DNA of 8,998 bases, from the NCBI GenBank assembly GCA_001805205.1, contig MHER01000045.1:1-8998 (forward strand), in the 5' to 3' direction. This stretch comes from Nitrospirae bacterium RIFCSPLOW2_12_42_9 (GTDB taxonomy: Bacteria > Nitrospirota > 9FT-COMBO-42-15 > HDB-SIOI813). The translations under genes were made by a program, and so were the position numbers. This document shows positions 5,949-8,998 of this stretch, in pieces. Below the pieces are notes generated by a model. The model made no database searches. It saw only the letters and a program-made list of their open reading frames with translations, and was not told where the DNA came from. Every line of letters starts with the position of its first letter. Position 1 is the stretch's first letter.

Positions 5949-7667
5949 GTGTATTCACAGATGTTCCTGATATTAGCGTTTATATTGTCATTGTCGCCGG
6001 CTTCTCCCCTTTTTGCGGAAGGGGGAGAAGCCGGCGTGAATGAACACTGGAAAAGGCCGGTAAATACCTGCTCTTCAATGCCTGTAGAAGGACTCTACCC
6101 TGAGTTCTGCGCAACGTGTCACAGAGAACAATATGAGAATTGGAGAGAATCACTTCACAGCAAAAGCGTAGGGCCTGGGCTTATTGGCCAGCTAAGCCCG
6201 ATCGCAGACCCGCAAACAGCGGATTCCTGCTATTACTGCCATGCACCTCTTGCCATACAAAGCGAAGTAATAACCAGCGAAGGTGGTTCAGGCACAAAAG
6301 ACTATATGCCTAACAAATCCTTTAATGAAAAGTTGAAATCATCGGGTGTAAGCTGTTCCTCATGCCATGTAAGGGACGGAGGTGTTGTTGGTCCAACATC
6401 GTCAAATTCAGATGTACAAAGGACAACAGTAAAAGCAGGCCACACTTCAGTCCAAAAAGGTTTTTTTGAAGAGGCTGAGTTCTGCGCAGCGTGCCATCAG
6501 CTTGATGAGGGATTTGACTTAAACGGAAAGCTCCTCGTAAATACTTACAACGAGTGGAAGGAAAGTAAGTACGGAAAAACCGGCATCACATGTCAGAACT
6601 GCCACATGCCTGGACGAAGGCACCTCTTCAGAGGTATCCATGACCCGGAAATGGTTAAAAGCGGGATTACGTTTGAGATTGAAAGGGCGTCCACAGGGAA
6701 TCGCGTTGGTGCAAAGCTAAAGATAACAAACTCAGGGGTTGGCCATTACTTCCCCACATATACGACACCACTTGTGGTTATAAAAGGTTTTATGACGGAC
6801 GCAAAAGGGAATGTATTGAGGGGGACATTGAAAGAGGCTAATGTCGGTAGAAAGGTAACCCTTGATCTTTCAAAGGAGATCTTTGATACGAGAATCCCAC
6901 CACATAAGAGTTACGAATTCGACTACGCAGTCAAGAGTACGCTTAAGGCTGAGATGCTTGTTTTTGAGGTCAGGGTCTTTCCGGATGAGTTTTACAGCCG
7001 TTTTTTTGAAAGCATTGAGTTCTGCGCAGCGTGCCATCAGCTTGATGAGGGATTTGACTTAAACGGAAAGCTCCTCGTAAATACTTACAACGAGTGGAAG
7101 GAAAGTAAGTACGGAAAAACCGGCATCACATGTCAGAACTGCCACATGCCTGGACGAAGGCACCTCTTCAGAGGTATCCATGACCCGGAAATGGTTAAAA
7201 GCGGGATTACGTTTGAGATTGAAAGGGCGTCCACAGGGAATCGCGTTGGTGCAAAGCTAAAGATAACAAACTCAGGGGTTGGCCATTACTTCCCCACATA
7301 TACGACACCACTTGTGGTTATAAAAGGTTTTATGACGGACGCAAAAGGGAATGTATTGAGGGGGACATTGAAAGAGGCTAATGTCGGTAGAAAGGTAACC
7401 CTTGATCTTTCAAAGGAGATCTTTGATACGAGAATCCCACCACATAAGAGTTACGAATTCGACTACGCAGTCAAGAGTACGCTTAAGGCTGAGATGCTTG
7501 TTTTTGAGGTCAGGGTCTTTCCGGATGAGTTTTACAGCCGTTTTTTTGAAAGCATCATCAAGGGCCATGACCCGGCCATGAAAAAGGCAGAACTCAAAGA
7601 GGCGTTCAGAAATACATCCGGGTCAGGCTATCTGTTATTTAAAAAAGAGATCCCGATTAACCAGTAA
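5949..7667 (+). CDS. Secreted multiheme cytochrome c (7 CxxCH), with an internal exact 180-codon duplication
   Basis: This is a periplasmic electron-transfer protein of 572 residues. The signal peptide is about residues 1-23, a hydrophobic stretch with likely cleavage after LFA. Heme sites CxxCH are at 54-58 (CATCH), 94-98 (CYYCH), 136-140 (CSSCH), 179-183 (CAACH), 215-219 (CQNCH), 359-363 and 395-399. FCATCHREQYENWRESLHS resembles the cytochrome c554-type multiheme family. After CQNCHMPG comes a beta-rich domain containing VGHYFPTYTTP and FDTRIPPHKSYEF. Residues 176-355 are repeated exactly as 356-535, so the single-copy ancestor would be 392 residues with five hemes. Donor and acceptor cannot be told from sequence. 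The open frame begins at GTG 5949, but ATG 5961 (MFLILAF) is an alternative with the same signal peptide. It follows the Crp-family regulator after 188 bases. The duplication may be real and recent or an assembly error. Confidence 0.9.
   Translation: MYSQMFLILAFILSLSPASPLFAEGGEAGVNEHWKRPVNTCSSMPVEGLYPEFCATCHREQYENWRESLHSKSVGPGLIGQLSPIADPQTADSCYYCHAPLAIQSEVITSEGGSGTKDYMPNKSFNEKLKSSGVSCSSCHVRDGGVVGPTSSNSDVQRTTVKAGHTSVQKGFFEEAEFCAACHQLDEGFDLNGKLLVNTYNEWKESKYGKTGITCQNCHMPGRRHLFRGIHDPEMVKSGITFEIERASTGNRVGAKLKITNSGVGHYFPTYTTPLVVIKGFMTDAKGNVLRGTLKEANVGRKVTLDLSKEIFDTRIPPHKSYEFDYAVKSTLKAEMLVFEVRVFPDEFYSRFFESIEFCAACHQLDEGFDLNGKLLVNTYNEWKESKYGKTGITCQNCHMPGRRHLFRGIHDPEMVKSGITFEIERASTGNRVGAKLKITNSGVGHYFPTYTTPLVVIKGFMTDAKGNVLRGTLKEANVGRKVTLDLSKEIFDTRIPPHKSYEFDYAVKSTLKAEMLVFEVRVFPDEFYSRFFESIIKGHDPAMKKAELKEAFRNTSGSGYLLFKKEIPINQ
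5995..6036 (+). promoter_or_regulatory. Perfect 15-bp inverted repeat (hairpin) inside the cytochrome signal-peptide region
   Basis: CGCCGGCTTCTCCCC (5995-6009) is the exact reverse complement of GGGGAGAAGCCGGCG (6022-6036), with a 12-base loop whose flanks can pair further through two A-U and two G-U pairs. It encodes about residues 16-30, spanning the predicted cleavage site, and keeps the reading frame. No T-run follows on either strand, so it is not a standard terminator. A stem this stable so close to the start codon should affect translation or mRNA decay. It might also be an inserted REP-like palindrome. Confidence 0.75.
6476..7015 (+). repeat. Exact 540-bp tandem repeat, copy 1
   Basis: Compared line by line with 7016-7555, all 540 bases are identical. 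The unit is 180 codons, so the frame is kept. It encodes the EFCAACHQ heme site, the CQNCH heme site and the C-terminal beta-rich domain. The bases before it (GAGGC, 6471-6475) differ from those at the copy junction (AGCAT, 7011-7015). Before both lies a shared TTTTTTTGAA (6461-6470 and 7001-7010) at exactly the repeat offset. Confidence 0.98.
7016..7555 (+). repeat. Exact 540-bp tandem repeat, copy 2
   Basis: This copy follows copy 1 with no spacer. It encodes residues 356-535, with heme sites at 359-363 and 395-399. After it the single-copy sequence resumes as IIKGHDPAMKK and runs to the cytochrome stop. In a single-copy ancestor RFFES would read directly into IIKGHD, so copy 2 keeps the original downstream junction and copy 1 the original upstream one. 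Confidence 0.98.
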
Positions 7668-7668
7668 A

Positions 7669-8352
7669 ATGGATAAGGACATGCCTTACGGCCCGCTTTT
7701 TTACAGATACAATCATGACGGCTACGGCGAGAAAGAGGACGGCTCACCTTTTGACGGATCCGGCATAGGCAGGCTCTGGCCTCTCCTGTCGGGAGAAAGA
7801 GGAATGTATGAAACCATTGCAGGAAACAATGCTGACTCATATATAAGAGCCATGGAAGGCTCAACAAACGAAGGAGGCATATTGCCGGAACAGGTCTGGG
7901 ATTCAGACGATATTCCTCAAAAAAGACTCTTTAAAGGTAAAGCTACGGGGGCAGCCTCACCCCTTATGTGGGCGCATGCTGAATACATCAAGCTTCTTCG
8001 AACGAAGGCAGATTGTGCAGGCTGTGATGTAATCCCTGAGGTCTGCGACAGGTATGTAAATCTGAAGACTACACAGAATATAAGGGTATGGAAGAAGAAT
8101 AAGCCTGTTCGATTCGCCTCTATCTCATCCAGTCTAAGAATAGTAAGTCTATATCCGGCGGTGATACTTTGGACGGTGGATAACTGGAATACAAATGAAG
8201 AAAGACATCTTCATGACACCGGTCTCGGCCTCTACTATACCGATTTTGATCCCGGCATCTTTAAAGAACACGGCAAGCTGATCTTTATATTCCGCTATGA
8301 GGATGGGAAATGGGAAGGCGCGGATTTTGAAATAGAAATAGATATGCTATAA
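7669..8352 (+). pseudogene. Glucoamylase-like GH15 glycoside hydrolase, C-terminal fragment
   Basis: Intact bacterial GH15 enzymes of this type are about 750-800 residues and release glucose from the ends of alpha-glucans. Only 227 residues remain. YGPLFYRYNHDGYGEKEDGS (7-26), GRLWPLLSGERGMYE (34-48), NEGGILPEQVWDSDDIP (67-83) and SPLMWAHAEYIKLLR (97-111) are characteristic of the last part of the (alpha/alpha)6 barrel. A C-terminal beta domain (about 138-225) with the HDTGLGLYY stretch follows and ends naturally. The PEQVWD segment is, as I recall, near the catalytic base; the general-acid region and most of the barrel are missing. The open frame begins one base after the cytochrome stop with no ribosome-binding site, so any translation would depend on coupling. 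The lack of internal stops suggests recent truncation. Confidence 0.85.
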
Positions 8353-8519
8353 CTTATCCTCTGCGTAGGGAAAATGCGGAAATAGATATATCTACATCAT
8401 TCACGTGCATAATCTGGAAAAGCATTACAGGTTGCATTAAAATTGTATAATCTTCCTGAAAACGGTTTTGGCCGATACAGGCATTCAATTACTCATGATA
8501 AGAGCTATATAAAATACCC

Positions 8520-8551
8520 TTGACCCTATACCATGGTATAGGGTATATGCT
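8520..8551 (+). promoter_or_regulatory. MerR-type promoter/operator with a perfect 22-bp palindrome
   Basis: TTGACC (8520-8525) is a strong -35. A perfect 22-bp palindrome (8523-8544), with half-site ACCCTATACCA, fills the spacer. The -10 is TATGCT (8546-8551), giving a 20-base spacer, or TATATG (8544-8549), giving 18. An over-long spacer with a central dyad is the signature of promoters activated by DNA distortion by MerR-family proteins. It lies 25 bases before the merR-like start, implying autoregulation and control of a co-directional operon beyond the edge. Confidence 0.82.
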
Positions 8552-8575
8552 TTAATCAGCAATCAGGAGACATGC

Positions 8576-8995
8576 ATGGATGAGCAATTCACTATCGGAA
8601 GACTTTCCAGCAGGGCCGGGGTCAATTTGCAGACAGTCCGATACTACGAACGGAGGGGGCTGTTATCTCCGGCTGGCAGAAAGGAATCAGGCTACAGGAT
8701 CTACAGCCTGGATACATTGAAAAGGCTTAAGTTCATCCGCCGGGCAAAGGAACTTGGTTTCACACTTGAGGAGATAAGGGGGCTTCTGGACTTAAGAATT
8801 GAACCAGCCCAGTCAAAGGATGCCTGCGATAGGGTCAGGGAGAAGGCTTCAATCAAGCTCAAAACTGTGGAGGAGAAGCTTAAGACCCTTACCTCGGTCA
8901 GGAAGGTATTAAAGGGATTTCTCAATGCCTGTGACAGGCGTAGCCCCACGGAGCAGTGTCCGATACTTAAGGCCATGGGGAAGGAGGATGATTGA
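8576..8995 (+). CDS. MerR-family heavy-metal-responsive regulator
   Basis: This is a 139-residue cytoplasmic activator/repressor that senses a metal ion. The N-terminal winged helix-turn-helix is clear (FTIGRLSSRAGVNLQTVRYY, 5-24, then ERRGLLSP and GYRIYS at 39-44). The linker helix contains ELGFTLEEIRGLLDLR (59-74), followed by the dimerisation coiled coil (about 80-118). Cys84, Cys119 and Cys128 are spaced 35 and 9 residues apart, the same spacing as the metal-binding triad of MerR (Hg) and PbrR/CadR-type sensors. Hg(II), Pb(II) or Cd(II) is therefore the likely inducer; which one cannot be read from sequence. AGGAGA (8565-8570) precedes the ATG by 5 bases. The gene is complete and ends 3 bases before the right edge, where GAGGA may be the ribosome-binding site of the next gene. 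Confidence 0.92.
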   Translation: MDEQFTIGRLSSRAGVNLQTVRYYERRGLLSPAGRKESGYRIYSLDTLKRLKFIRRAKELGFTLEEIRGLLDLRIEPAQSKDACDRVREKASIKLKTVEEKLKTLTSVRKVLKGFLNACDRRSPTEQCPILKAMGKEDD

Positions 8996-8998
8996 GGA

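Noticed and set aside
5995..6036. Intrinsic terminator at the strong hairpin
   Set aside because: No T-run follows on either strand and it lies inside an open, signal-peptide-like coding region that continues for more than 500 codons.
6476..7555. CRISPR or mobile element as explanation of the long repeat
   Set aside because: There are two adjacent copies of coding sequence with no spacers, terminal inverted repeats or transposase. It is a plain tandem duplication.
8424..8451. Second promoter (ATTACA, 16 bases, perfect TATAAT) upstream of the merR-like gene
   Set aside because: The -10 is perfect, but this AT-rich gap makes chance matches likely and the MerR-type promoter nearer the gene explains expression better. 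The rest of 8353-8519 shows only a 12-bp palindrome (8383-8394) and no gene.
8988..8998. Next gene starting at ATG 8988 overlapping the merR-like stop
   Set aside because: AAGGAGG directly abuts this ATG with no spacing. The GAGGA at the window end more likely serves a later start, and too little sequence is visible to decide.

Overview
The window looks like chromosomal DNA of a Gram-negative, respiring, probably anaerobic or facultative bacterium of moderate GC content. The protein style (separate, unfused trp genes, a periplasmic multiheme cytochrome c, Crp/Fnr-type control, a G6PD and a GH15 glucoamylase) would suit a Nitrospirota- or Desulfobacterota-like lineage. That placement is inference from gene content only.

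Positions 1-4011 (minus strand) hold a compact tryptophan operon, read trpE > trpG > trpD > trpC > trpF. trpF is cut by the left edge. All complete trp genes carry their expected catalytic residues. trpG and trpD overlap by 4 bases, trpD and trpC are 3 bases apart, and a bulged hairpin lies exactly between the trpC stop and trpF. The trpE leader is too short for a leader-peptide attenuator. Together the genes convert chorismate to anthranilate (TrpE/TrpG), add PRPP (TrpD), isomerise (TrpF) and close the indole ring (TrpC).

Positions 4012-8352 (plus strand) are a mosaic. A glucose-6-phosphate dehydrogenase (zwf) remnant lacks its whole N-terminal half and carries a one-base frameshift in a G run. 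It is followed by an intact Crp/Fnr-family regulator with a plausible promoter and dyad, a short region with two overlapping micro-ORFs, and a secreted multiheme cytochrome c. One base after the cytochrome stop, the C-terminal part of a GH15 glucoamylase begins abruptly. The regulator-cytochrome pair thus sits between two 5'-truncated carbohydrate genes, as if a block had replaced or been inserted into an older zwf...glucoamylase cluster.

The most striking element is inside the cytochrome gene: a perfect 540-bp (180-codon) in-frame tandem duplication with no mismatch. It repeats two heme sites plus the C-terminal domain, taking the protein from 5 to 7 CxxCH motifs. The same gene carries a perfect 15-bp-arm hairpin spanning its signal-peptide cleavage region.

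Positions 8353-8998 hold a MerR-family metal sensor with the three-cysteine spacing of Hg/Pb/Cd sensors. A promoter with a long spacer filled by a perfect 22-bp palindrome precedes it. This is probably the first gene of a metal-resistance operon that continues past the right edge.
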